Shown one piece after another: positions 1 to 7,775 of a stretch of 64,000 bases of DNA (position 1 is the stretch's first letter; every line of letters begins with the position of its first letter). The translations under genes and the position numbers were made by a program. A model generated the notes under the pieces. The model was not told the origin of the DNA. It made no database searches and saw nothing but the letters and a program-made list of their open reading frames with translations. The stretch spans positions 1 to 64,000 of the forward strand of contig NZ_RYFV01000007.1 of assembly GCF_004104015.1 (NCBI RefSeq), in the 5' to 3' direction. Source of the stretch: Actinomyces oricola. GTDB taxonomy: Bacteria; Actinomycetota; Actinomycetes; Actinomycetales; Actinomycetaceae.

Positions 1-183
1 TGCGCGGTCACGTCCGCGCCCACGGGCCGATACCCACAAGCCCTACTGGTTGCGGGCGATCTCCCGCGAGACCACCGAGACATCACGACCGATCCGCTCA
101 GCGATCCTGCGCAACGACCAGCCCTGCTCCAGCCCCCGTGCGATCGCAGCCCGATCCGACATCGTCAACATCCGACGCAACAC
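1..183 (-). pseudogene. IS30-family transposase, N-terminal part, frameshifted and cut by window edge
   Basis: Read on the minus strand, this stretch gives an IS30-type N-terminal helix-turn-helix: LTMSDRAAIARGLEQGWSL, then a second helix ending in SREIARN. After SREIARN the frame runs into a TAG stop. One base over, the text continues as SRACGYRPVGADVTA, the usual next segment of IS30 transposases. Removing one C from the AACC around positions 50-53 restores the frame, so the gene is probably broken by a one-base insertion. A purine-rich GGGAGG lies at 186-191; the start is GTG 183, TTG 180 or ATG 171. The rest of the gene is outside the window. Confidence 0.7.
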
Positions 184-226
184 AACCTCCCGCCTCTAAC
201 CAGCACTGTTGCTACGACCCTATGAC
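184..226 (-). repeat. Terminal region of the IS30-type element
   Basis: The minus strand just upstream of the IS30 transposase start reads GGGTCGTAGCAACAGTGCTG. This resembles the outer inverted repeat of IS30-family elements (a GCAACA-type end next to the transposase start). The other end is outside the window, so the repeat cannot be confirmed by pairing. The stop codon of the neighbouring ABC-F gene (212-214) lies inside this sequence. Confidence 0.5.
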
Positions 227-1969
227 ACCACCCGGAAGCGTCATCCGCTTGCCCGTCCACCGGTTGTGGAGCCATCGGTCGTGCGAGGCGATGACGACGG
301 TCCCGGGGTAGTGGGCGAGTGCCTCCTCCACGGCGGTGACGAGGCTGAGGGAGAAGTGGTTCGTCGGTTCGTCGAGCAGCAGGAGCTCGGGCGGGTCTGC
401 CAGAATCACCGCCAGGGCGAGACGGCGCCGTTGGCCGACGCTCAGCTGGTTGACGGGACGGTGCCGGTCGCGGTCGCCGATGAGCCCGAAGGAGTCCAGC
501 GGCACCCGCGATGCCCGATCGATACCGACAAGATCCGTATACGCCTCGATCGCCGTACGGCTGGCGCCCCGATGCTGTGGATCGGGCAGGGTGGTTTCCT
601 GCGCGAACAGCCGAACGCGGTCGCTGGGGGAGCGGGTGACCCGCCCGGTGCTCGGGTCCAGTTCTCCGGCGAGAAGACCGAGCAAGGTCGATTTGCCCGA
701 CCCGTTCGGTCCCGTGACGAGCCATTTCTCGCCTCGACTGATGCTCACCGACGTCGCTCGGAGGCGTCCCTGCACGGTCGCGTTGACAGCGGTGAGGACG
801 GGTTCGGGCGCGCCGACGACCTGCGAGTCGCCGGCGGTGGTGAGGCCCTGGAACTGGAGCTCTCGCGGTGGCTTGCGCACCTGCTGCTCTTCGAGGAGCG
901 CCAGGCGTGCTCGGGCGTCGTTAACGCGGCGAGAGACCACCCGCGCGTTACGGTCGGCGTAGAACCTCTGTGCCATGCGAACTTCGGTGCGCGGCCGCCA
1001 ATCGACGTGCCCGACCGTGTGCTGGGCCTTGACTGCCGCGCCGAGCCGGGAGAGCTCGGCCTGCTCGTCTCGATACTGCTGCTCCCACCTCATCCGTGCC
1101 TTGGCGCGTGCGGCGAGATAGTCGCTGTAGCTGCCGGTGAAGCGGGTGATCCCGATACCGGTGCCCGTGCCGTCATCGCCGTCATCAAGGAGTGGCGCCG
1201 CGACGGTGTGCGGGAGTGGGGACGGGTCAAGATCGACCAGCGACGTGGCTGTCTCATCGAGGAAGGCGCGGTCGTGGCTGGCCAAGAGCACCGGTCCCCG
1301 CCAGGCGGTGAGCACGCTGACAAGATAGGCGATCGCGGAATCGTCAAGGTGGTTCGTCGGCTCATCCATGAGCAGCACATCGGGTGCGCTCAGCAGCAAC
1401 CAGGCGAGGGCGAGCCGAGCGCGCTGCCCGCCCGAGAGCGCGCCCGTCAACCTGTCGCGGTTGAGATCTCCGAGTCCGAGCCCGCTCAGCGTCGCAGATA
1501 TCCGAATATCGACGTCCCACGCCCCGAGACGTTCAGCTCTCTCCAGGGCGCTCGCATAGGCGTCGGCGGCCGCCGGGGCGTCGGGGTTTTTCGCGAGGGC
1601 GGAACCGAGGGCGCTCACCGCCTTAGCAGCCCGACGCGCGGGCCGGAGGGCCGACTCCAAGGATTCGGTGATGGTCGCCGTCGGCGAGAACGGGGGCTCC
1701 TGGTGGAGTAGGCCGACAACGGGTGGATCCGTCTCCGGCGTGTTGATCGTGACCGTGCCCGCCGAGGGCTGCAGGACTCCGGCGATCGCTCTGAGCAGGG
1801 TCGACTTGCCCGACCCGTTCTCGCCGATCAGGCCCACGCGGTCGCCGGCGGAGACAACGAACGAGACGTCCGTGAGCACCCGCCGATCAGGGTAGGAGAA
1901 CGACAGCCCGTCCACACGCAGATGCAAACCCGCAGCAGTGAACGCCGGTGAAGAAAGGATGTGAGGCAT
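212..1969 (-). CDS. ABC-F family ATPase, probable ribosome-protection (antibiotic resistance) type
   Basis: A soluble protein of about 585 residues with two ABC ATPase domains and no membrane segments, as in the ABC-F family, whose members act on the ribosome. Domain 1 has Walker A GENGSGKST (about residues 49-57), signature LSGGQRARLAL and Walker B LLMDEPTNHL. A charged linker follows, then domain 2 with Walker A GPNGSGKST, signature LSVGQRRRLAL and Walker B LLLLDEPTNHF. The second Walker B region resembles Streptomyces self-resistance proteins of the TlrC/CarA/OleB type more than housekeeping EttA, so protection from macrolides, lincosamides or similar drugs is inferred, not shown. ATG 1969 is chosen because the protein then begins just before the first domain; GTG 2011 is an alternative. 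No clear Shine-Dalgarno sequence is visible. The last residues and the stop codon fall in the end of an IS30-type element, so a few native C-terminal residues may be lost. IS remnants lie on both sides. Confidence 0.85.
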   Translation of the reverse strand: MPHILSSPAFTAAGLHLRVDGLSFSYPDRRVLTDVSFVVSAGDRVGLIGENGSGKSTLLRAIAGVLQPSAGTVTINTPETDPPVVGLLHQEPPFSPTATITESLESALRPARRAAKAVSALGSALAKNPDAPAAADAYASALERAERLGAWDVDIRISATLSGLGLGDLNRDRLTGALSGGQRARLALAWLLLSAPDVLLMDEPTNHLDDSAIAYLVSVLTAWRGPVLLASHDRAFLDETATSLVDLDPSPLPHTVAAPLLDDGDDGTGTGIGITRFTGSYSDYLAARAKARMRWEQQYRDEQAELSRLGAAVKAQHTVGHVDWRPRTEVRMAQRFYADRNARVVSRRVNDARARLALLEEQQVRKPPRELQFQGLTTAGDSQVVGAPEPVLTAVNATVQGRLRATSVSISRGEKWLVTGPNGSGKSTLLGLLAGELDPSTGRVTRSPSDRVRLFAQETTLPDPQHRGASRTAIEAYTDLVGIDRASRVPLDSFGLIGDRDRHRPVNQLSVGQRRRLALAVILADPPELLLLDEPTNHFSLSLVTAVEEALAHYPGTVVIASHDRWLHNRWTGKRMTLPGGVIGS

Positions 1970-2056
1970 GAGCAGAATCCCAAAGACGTGACGGACACCT
2001 GCCGGGCACACGGCCTCGAACGCAGGTCAGGGGGAGCGCTCAAATAGTCACGAAAA

Positions 2057-2087
2057 CAGTGTATCAGCAGTGTATCAACAGTGAGTC
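2057..2087 (-). promoter_or_regulatory. Tandem 11-bp repeats in the upstream region of the ABC-F gene
   Basis: CAGTGTATCAG (2057-2067) is followed directly by CAGTGTATCAA (2068-2078) and a partial third copy, CAGTGAGTC (2079-2087). On the minus strand this reads as two near-identical TTGATA/CTGATA-containing units about 90-110 bp before the ABC-F start. They could be tandem operator sites or overlapping -35 hexamers. No matching regulator gene is adjacent. Confidence 0.4.
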
Positions 2088-2227
2088 TTTCTCACTGGGA
2101 GTGGGGGTCGAGGGGCGAAGATGGTTGGAGTGGTGCGGGGAGGTGGGTGTGTCGTAGACGAAGGCACGCGGAGCCGTGCGTCAGAGTTGTTTTCGACCAA
2201 GAAAACCTGTTCGCAAGGAGGCTCCGC

Positions 2228-2400
2228 GTGCTGTCCTATCGTGCCACCCTCGACGTCCCCTCCGCTACCGCGCGCACCGTGGCACGGTGGTTGTCGGCTC
2301 ACCGCCGCGCTCATGACGTGCGCCCCCACCAGCGGGCAGCGACCTGCTGGGTGCAGGCCGTGATGCTGCTGCGCTGGCTCATCGAGGCCACCGCCGTGGC
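2228..2400 (+). pseudogene. IS5-like/DDE transposase, N-terminal fragment
   Basis: GTG 2228, with AAGGAGG at 2215-2221, opens a frame reading VLSYRATLDVPSATARTVAR and then about 40 more residues (RPHQRAATCWVQAVMLLRWL). This resembles the N-terminal helix-turn-helix part of an actinobacterial DDE transposase family near IS5. The similarity stops abruptly after about 58 codons at 2400, exactly where the IS256-type terminal repeat begins. The rest of the gene is not on the far side of that element, so the gene was split and then partly lost. Confidence 0.6.
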
Positions 2401-2436
2401 GGAGCCTGTCAAGGATTTTGTGATAAGTGGTTTGGG

Positions 2437-3781
2437 TCACAGGTGGGGGTTGATTCGTTCTGGGTAGGCCAGTGCCAGTTGTTGGAGGGCCTGTTTCCAG
2501 TTGGTGGTTATCGCCCCTTCGACGAGCCGGCCCGCGGCTCGGCGTTTGCCGGCTGGTAGTCCCTTCTCTTTGGCGCGTTGGCGGGCGCGTTTGTCCTCGA
2601 TGTTGCAGATCGCCAGCCACAACAGCTTCACAGCAGCGGCGTCAGAGGGGAACTGGCCCCGGTTCTTCGAGATCTTGCGCAGCTGGTAGTTCAGCGACTC
2701 GATCGAGTTCGTGGTGTAGATCACTCGGCGCAGCATCGGTGGGAACGCCAGGAACGGTGTAAACCGGTCCCAGGCATCGGTGAAGGTCTTGATCGCCGCC
2801 GGGTAGCGCCGGCCCAGCTCGCTGGCCTCGAAGGCCGCCAGGGCTTCAAGAGCGGCCTCCTCGTTAGCGGCCTGGTACACCGGTTTGAGCGCGGCGCACA
2901 CGGCCTTGCGGTCCTTGTAGGCTCGCGTTGCGCGTAGCGGCCCTGATCAGGTGCACCACACAGGTCTGGACGGTGGCCTGGGGCCAGGTCGCTTGAATCG
3001 CCTCGGGGAACCCGGTCAGGCCGTCGCAACACACGACCAGCACGTCCTGGATACCGCGGTTGGCCAGCTCGGCGCACACCCCGGCCCAGAACTTGGCCCC
3101 CTCATGGGCCAGGTGCCCAGATCCCCAGGACGTGCTTGACGCCCTCCATGTCGACTCCCACGGCGATATGGGCGGCCCTGTTGGACACATGAGCCCCGCC
3201 ACGAATCTTGACCATGATCGCGTCCAGGTAGATCACCGGGTAGAGGGCCTCCAGAGGCCGGGTCTGCCAGGCCAAGACCTCCTCGCTGATCTGATCGGTG
3301 ATCTTGCTAATCGTCTCGTGGCACCGGCTCTGTGCCGATGGTGACAGCCAGATGGTGCTGGATGTCTCGCACCGTCATTCCGCCGGCGTACAAGCTGATG
3401 ATCATCCCGTCCAGCCCGTCCAGACGGCGCTGCACCGTTGGGCACCAGCATCGCGGTACAACGTGCCGGCCCGGTCCCGAGGCACGTCCAGATCCACGTC
3501 CCCGACCTCGGTGCTGGTCGTCTTACGACTCGTGCCACCCACGTGAGTTCGGATACGCCGCCGCGTCCGGGTCGCCCTTCTCGTAGCCCAGATGCTCGCT
3601 CAGCTCGGCCTACCAAGCCCCGCTCCAGGGCCGCTTTGACCACCCCGGTCAACAAGCCGTCCTGCCCGGTCAACGGGGTACCAGCATCGATCTGAGCGAA
3701 GATCCCATCCAACGCTCCCGAAGCCTTCAACGCCTCAGCAACCTCACGGGGCCGCACGGCCCGTTCCTCACTCACAGTCAT
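2437..3781 (-). pseudogene. IS256-family transposase, multiply frameshifted
   Basis: The N-terminus starts at ATG 3781 with MTVSEERAVRPREVAEALKA. The middle holds the family block [20 protein letters not shown] followed by [16 protein letters not shown]. The C-terminus (2437-2901) contains YTTNSIESLNYQLRKISKNR, the typical IS256 end. These blocks are in different frames. Shifts are needed near 3600, near 3110 and near 2915, and probably elsewhere between 3130 and 3550. The total span fits a normal transposase of about 400-450 residues. It cannot make an intact transposase. Confidence 0.85.
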
Positions 3782-3887
3782 ACTCACAGTCTCGTCTCCT
3801 TCAGACTCAGACCACACCCCTTAGTTGGGTCGGGCCGGGGCGCGGTGCCGGGATTGCTCCTGGCCCGTTTCCCCGGACCCGCCCGCC

Positions 3888-3921
3888 GAACCGGACGTGC
3901 GACTCTCACCGCATCCGGCTC
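3888..3921 (-). ncRNA. Group II intron domain V
   Basis: The 34-nt hairpin starts GAGCCGGATGCGGTGAGAGT and ends CGCACGTCCGGTTC. The AGC catalytic triad, the two-base CG bulge and a GAGA (GNRA) tetraloop are visible. The lower stem pairs GAGCCGGA with TCCGGTTC, allowing one G-U pair. This is the catalytic core of a self-splicing intron and fixes the intron's strand. Confidence 0.9.
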
Positions 3922-3949
3922 TCCGTGTGCTGATGCCGATGTTCGGCTG

Positions 3950-5443
3950 TTATGCCGAGGGTTTCGGTGTCCACGGGGTGGGGATGCTCGCACCGCGGTA
4001 GCGGTACCGGGTCACCGGGACGCTGGAGGCGCCGGTGAACACCACCCCGTTGCTGGCAAATCTCCAGCCCCGGTCACAGAACCGGCGCAGTTGCCTGCGG
4101 CCGATGCTGTGCTTGCGTCGCAGCCATCCCGCGATACGTCTCCACGCATGGGAATCGATCGCGTTGAAAGTGCTCTTGGATGCGCCGTGCCGGAAATAGT
4201 TCGCCCACCCGGCCAGCATCCGGTTCAGCCGCGCCAGCAGCTGATCCAGGCCCTGGTTGAGGGTGTATCTGTACGTCGCGGCCGAGACACGATCGGTGAT
4301 CGTTTGGATCGCCTTGCGTGAGGGCACGGTGTAAACGTAGGACTTCGAAGTCCCTCGTTTCCGTCGACGCTGGATCATGAACCCGAGGAACACGAACCCC
4401 TCGTCGATATCGACGATACGGGTCTTCTCTTCCGACAAGCGAAGCCCCAACGGGGCCAGCACGCCTGCCACCTCCGTCTTGAGCGCCTCGGCGTGATGGC
4501 GCTGGCCGTTAACGACGATGACAAAGTCATCGGCGTAGCGGACCAGCTTCCAGTTGCCCTTGCCTAGACGTCTCCGACGCTCCCGCGCATGCGAGGTCCG
4601 CATCTGATCGTGCCACTGGGCATCGAAATGCTCGTCCAGCGCCGACAGCGCGATATTCGCTAGCAGCGGCGAGAGAATCCCGCCCTGCGGAGTGCCTGTC
4701 AAGGTGTCTTCCAGCATGCCGTACTGGGTCATCACCCCGGCATGCAAGAACGCCTTCACCAATGCGAGCAGCCGCTTATCCGAGACCCGAAGCCGGAGCC
4801 GGTCCATCAACGCGACATGATCGATCTCATCGAAACACGCCACGATGTCCGCCTCCAAAACCACCCCGTAACCACGAGTGGTCATGTGTTGAATCTCAGC
4901 GATCGCGTCTTGCGCGCGCCGGTTAGGCCGGAACCCATACGAGCACGGTTTGAAATCCGCCTCGAAAATGGGTTCCAACACCGCTTTCAAAGCCGCCTGC
5001 ACCACCCGGTCGGCCACGGTCGGGATGCCCAACTTGCGCATCTTCCCGTTGGCCTTGGGGATCTCCACCCGCCGCGTTGGCGACGGGCGGAACGTGCGGG
5101 CCCGGAGCTGCCCACCGATACCGGTCAGGAACTCCTCTTCCCCGAACAAGAGCCGGACCTGACCGACCGTCAGACCATCCACTCCTGCCGTCCTGGCCCC
5201 GCGATTCCCAGCCACCCGCGCGAACGCGTCAACCAGGAACGCCGGGTCATAGACCAGGTTACACAGATCACCGAAACAACGCGCAGGATCCTCCCGCGCC
5301 CATCGGTGCAACTTCAGCTGCATCCGCCGTACCCGCTGCGCCGCCACCTGCGGTGACGGCCACAGCGAAGCACCGGTATTCACCGATGCATCTTCGACCA
5401 TAGCAGTCCTCTCCTTGCTCAACACACTGCCGCCCTTCCCCAT
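3950..5443 (-). CDS. ltrA: Group II intron reverse transcriptase/maturase
   Basis: A protein of 497 residues (or 483 from ATG 5401). Visible reverse transcriptase blocks are VLEADIVACFDEIDH (about 195-209), GTPQGGILSPLLANI (250-264) and the catalytic RYADDFVIVV (302-311). A maturase/X-domain segment with GWANYFRHG follows near residue 411. The C-terminus ends about 70 residues later without the CxxC/HNH pattern of an intron endonuclease, so this is an endonuclease-less type. It should bind its own intron RNA to help splicing and copy it during retrohoming. The frame is open throughout, unlike the IS genes around it. Confidence 0.92.
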   Translation of the reverse strand: MGKGGSVLSKERTAMVEDASVNTGASLWPSPQVAAQRVRRMQLKLHRWAREDPARCFGDLCNLVYDPAFLVDAFARVAGNRGARTAGVDGLTVGQVRLLFGEEEFLTGIGGQLRARTFRPSPTRRVEIPKANGKMRKLGIPTVADRVVQAALKAVLEPIFEADFKPCSYGFRPNRRAQDAIAEIQHMTTRGYGVVLEADIVACFDEIDHVALMDRLRLRVSDKRLLALVKAFLHAGVMTQYGMLEDTLTGTPQGGILSPLLANIALSALDEHFDAQWHDQMRTSHARERRRRLGKGNWKLVRYADDFVIVVNGQRHHAEALKTEVAGVLAPLGLRLSEEKTRIVDIDEGFVFLGFMIQRRRKRGTSKSYVYTVPSRKAIQTITDRVSAATYRYTLNQGLDQLLARLNRMLAGWANYFRHGASKSTFNAIDSHAWRRIAGWLRRKHSIGRRQLRRFCDRGWRFASNGVVFTGASSVPVTRYRYRGASIPTPWTPKPSA

Positions 5444-6020
5444 GCGACCGGCTTTCCCGGTCTCGGAGTACTACGACGGCTCCGCCCCGTGCGCGCCCTT
5501 CAGCGGACCACGCGCCTATCCCGACGCCACGAGCCTGGCCGGCCCTCCGGCACCAGGACCGCGACACACACGGTTCCCACGTTCACTGTGTTTCGATCAA
5601 CAGGCATGGCGCCCGGCTTTGCTCCTGCGGCCTCGTCACGGCTACGCCGTGGACATTCACCGTGACCTCCCAGGCCAGACACGCCAGACCCTCCCAGGAG
5701 TTCCCTCGCCCGCCGAAACCAACGAGGTACGCACCGCCCACCAGCCCATATCCACCGGATTCGAGCTGGCCAACTGTCAAGAAGCTTTACAACACCGGTT
5801 CCTTGCGTACACCCTCCCGTCTCGCTCACCGAGCCCGACCCATCCGGCAGTACTGGACCGACTCGACTTCGTCGCGGCTGCTCCCACCCTCCCCGGCGTC
5901 CCCCGGATCAGGCTGCCGCCAGCTTCACCAACCTGCCACGACAGGCCAGCAGCAGAGTCCTCTCACCCCCACTCGAAACAACACCACCTCGTGGCGCACC
6001 ACAAACCAGCTGACACCTCC

Positions 6021-6648
6021 TACCAGTAAGGAACGCGACCAGGCCGTTCGGGACGAGCCGACCTGGGACCCCCGGGAGTACCCGGGGTCGTGGCGGGCCC
6101 TCTGGGCCTACAGCGCCAGGAGGTTCGCACGCGACAACAAGACCCTGACCGCTCAGGAGAACCGGGCGCGGGCGGTGGTCGCCGGCGATAAGCGCCCGAA
6201 GGCCACCAGGTTCGTCACCGTCCGTAAGGGCGACCAGGTCCTGGACGAGAAGGCTCTGGCCCGCGCTAAGCGGCTCGCAGGACTCAAGGGCTACGTGAGC
6301 AATATCCCCGCCAGCATCATGAAGGCCGGTGAGGTGATCGACTCCTACCACGAGCTGTGGCACGTCGAGCAGTCCTTCCGCATGTCCTTCCGCGACCTGC
6401 GGGCACGGCCTATCTTCCACCACACCCACGACGCGATCGAGGCCCACCTAACAGTGGTGATGGCCGCCCTGGCAGTAGCCCGCCACCTACAAAACGCCGC
6501 CGGGATGAGCATCAAACGACTCGTGCGCGAGCTGCGGCCACTCCAGAAAGTCACCATCAGCGTCAACGGACACCAAATCACCGCCCAACCCCAGATCACC
6601 CAGACCGCACAGCAAATCCTCAACAACCTGAACACCGCAGGGCACTAA
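6021..6648 (+). pseudogene. IS1634/IS4-type transposase, C-terminal fragment
   Basis: The open frame from about 6030 to the TAA at 6648 reads through ENRARAVVAGDKRPKATRFV to GEVIDSYHELWHVEQSFRMS and then RPIFHHTHDAIEAHLTVVMA. The YHELWxVEQSFR and HTxDAIEAHL blocks are typical of the C-terminal DDE region of IS1634-family transposases. The N-terminal half is missing; the fragment starts exactly at the left end of the IS256-type element (6020). It has no start codon or ribosome site of its own. Confidence 0.8.
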
Positions 6649-6663
6649 ACCGTCAGGACTCAG

Positions 6664-7060
6664 GCGGGGTCGAGGTGGCGACCTTGGACCCGTTCCACGG
6701 CTACAAGAACGCCACCGATGACCGCCTCGACGACGCCACCGTGGTCCTGAACGCCTTCCACGTAGTCGAGCTCGCCGCCCAAGCCGTTGATGAGGTCCGC
6801 CGCCTCCAGCTAGAGATCCACGGCCACCGCGGCCGGGAACATGATTCGCTCTACGGGATCTGCACGACTCAGGTCAAACAACGGCGGGATGCGTTCCCGG
6901 TCTACTTCGACACCCACCGCTCCACCAACGGCGGCGCCGAGGCAAACATAGGAGAATCAACGGACTCGTCGAGCTCCAGCGACGCATCGCCCAGGGCCTT
7001 GCGCAACCGCGACCACTACCGCCTCCGCATGCTCCTCACCGCCGGAGGACTCACCCACTC
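6664..7060 (+). pseudogene. ISL3-family transposase fragment, frameshifted
   Basis: GGVEVATLDPFHGYKNATDD and ATVVLNAFHVVELAAQAVDE are the ISL3 DDE core blocks (LDPF.GY.NA..., VLDAFHVVKL). After about residue 65 the text loses the family pattern. A C-terminal block is then recovered in another frame near 6966-7060 as GLVELQRRIAQ and RNRDHYRLRMLLTAGGLTH. At least one frameshift and an internal deletion are therefore needed, and the N-terminus is missing. Confidence 0.7.
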
Positions 7061-7071
7061 CGCCTCAGATA

Positions 7072-7099
7072 GGAAGAGCCGGTTATGGTTGGTTCTTCC
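7072..7099 (-). terminator. Hairpin at the end of the response-regulator gene
   Basis: GGAAGAACC and GGCTCTTCC (minus strand) form a nine-pair stem with one G-U pair. The loop contains the TAA stop of the response regulator. There is no clear U-tract, so it is only a candidate terminator. Confidence 0.4.
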
Positions 7100-7775
7100 C
7101 GGTGGTCGTTTGAGAACATCGTGGTTGGACCAGGCCGCCTTCGTAAGCGGCCACGATCAGTTGCGCCCTGTCGCGGGCGTCAAGGTTCTTCAGTAGTGCG
7201 GCGACATGAGATTTCAATGTGGAGTGCGTGATATGCAGGGCGGCCTCGATCTCCGCATTGGACATTCCAGTGGCGATGAGCGTGAGGACCTCGGCCTGGC
7301 GAGGGGTCAGTTTTTCTTTGATGCTTGTCGGGGTGTGAATGGGGGGAGACGGCACTAACGCCAGGGATAGTGCCCCTGAAGGGAGGACCGAGTGTCCCAG
7401 CTGCAAGGAGCGCACCGCATTGATGACCTCTTCCGGTGGCGCATCTTTAGTTATATACCCCACCGCACCGTTGCGTAGGGCTTGGATAACCTTTTGATCT
7501 TCGTTGAAAACCGTGAGCATGCACACCTTCGTCCCTGCGAGGGAGGGGTGCGAGTGGATTCTTCTGGTGGCCTCTACTCCGTCGATCTCGCCCGGCATTC
7601 GGATATCCATGAGTATGACATCGGGTTTGAATTGGAGGGCGTCCTTGATCGCATCCGCTCCGCAACCGGACTCGCCAACCACCTCGATGCCCCCGCTGCT
7701 TTCCAGTATGGTGGTGAGCGAGCGGCGCAGCAGTGTCTGGTCGTCAACGATGAGAACTCTGATTCTTTTTTCCAT
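7083..7775 (-). CDS. NarL/LuxR-family response regulator
   Basis: A 230-residue protein with an N-terminal receiver domain and a C-terminal LuxR-type DNA-binding domain. The acidic pair is D11/D12, the likely phosphorylated residue is D57 in DVILMDIRMPG, and the conserved lysine is K110 in GYITKDAPP. The HTH runs from about 161 to 220 (LTPRQAEVLTLIATGMSNAE). The gene is translationally coupled to the upstream kinase through a one-base overlap at 7775. Its target is unknown: no transporter or efflux gene sits next to it, only IS debris downstream. The base composition appears less GC-rich than the genes from 8743 on, which suggests import together with the IS region. Confidence 0.9.
   Translation of the reverse strand: MEKRIRVLIVDDQTLLRRSLTTILESSGGIEVVGESGCGADAIKDALQFKPDVILMDIRMPGEIDGVEATRRIHSHPSLAGTKVCMLTVFNEDQKVIQALRNGAVGYITKDAPPEEVINAVRSLQLGHSVLPSGALSLALVPSPPIHTPTSIKEKLTPRQAEVLTLIATGMSNAEIEAALHITHSTLKSHVAALLKNLDARDRAQLIVAAYEGGLVQPRCSQTTTGKNQP

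Larger units (their letters stand above)
3824..5999 (-). mobile_element. Group II intron with ORF
   Basis: On the minus strand the intron begins GTGCGCC at 5999 (bacterial 5' consensus GUGYG) and ends ...CCCAAC at 3824, for about 2,176 nt. The reverse transcriptase lies where domain IV should be. A clear domain V is at 3888-3921, followed by a GC-rich domain VI-like stem. The 5' exon bases -12 to -7 (AGCTGG, 6011-6006) pair perfectly with CCAGCT in the intron (5769-5764), which fits an IBS2-EBS2 pairing. An EBS1 for exon TTTGTG was not found with confidence. The ORF and domain V look intact, so the intron may still be active. The end points are accurate to a base or two. Confidence 0.8.
2401..6020 (-). 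mobile_element. IS256-type element carrying a group II intron in one terminal repeat
   Basis: The right end (plus, from 2401) begins GGAGCCTGTCAAGGATTTTG and continues TGATAAGTGG. The left end, read on the minus strand from 6020, begins GGAGGTGTCAGCTGGTTTGT, is interrupted at 5999 by the intron, and resumes at 3823 with TAAGGGG. With the intron removed, the two ends share GGAG, TGTCA, TTTGTG and TAAG in the same order and spacing, give or take one base. The transposase inside is decayed. No direct target duplication is visible (gccgtggc on one side, taccagta on the other), so the flanks have been rearranged since insertion. Confidence 0.65.

Noticed and set aside
209-1711. Long plus-strand open frame opposite the ABC-F gene
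   Set aside because: It mirrors the ABC-F codons and shows no domain; the ABC-F motifs are on the minus strand.
5415-6029. Plus-strand frame across the intron 5' part
   Set aside because: This sequence is the intron's domain I on the minus strand; it lacks a ribosome site and protein-like composition.
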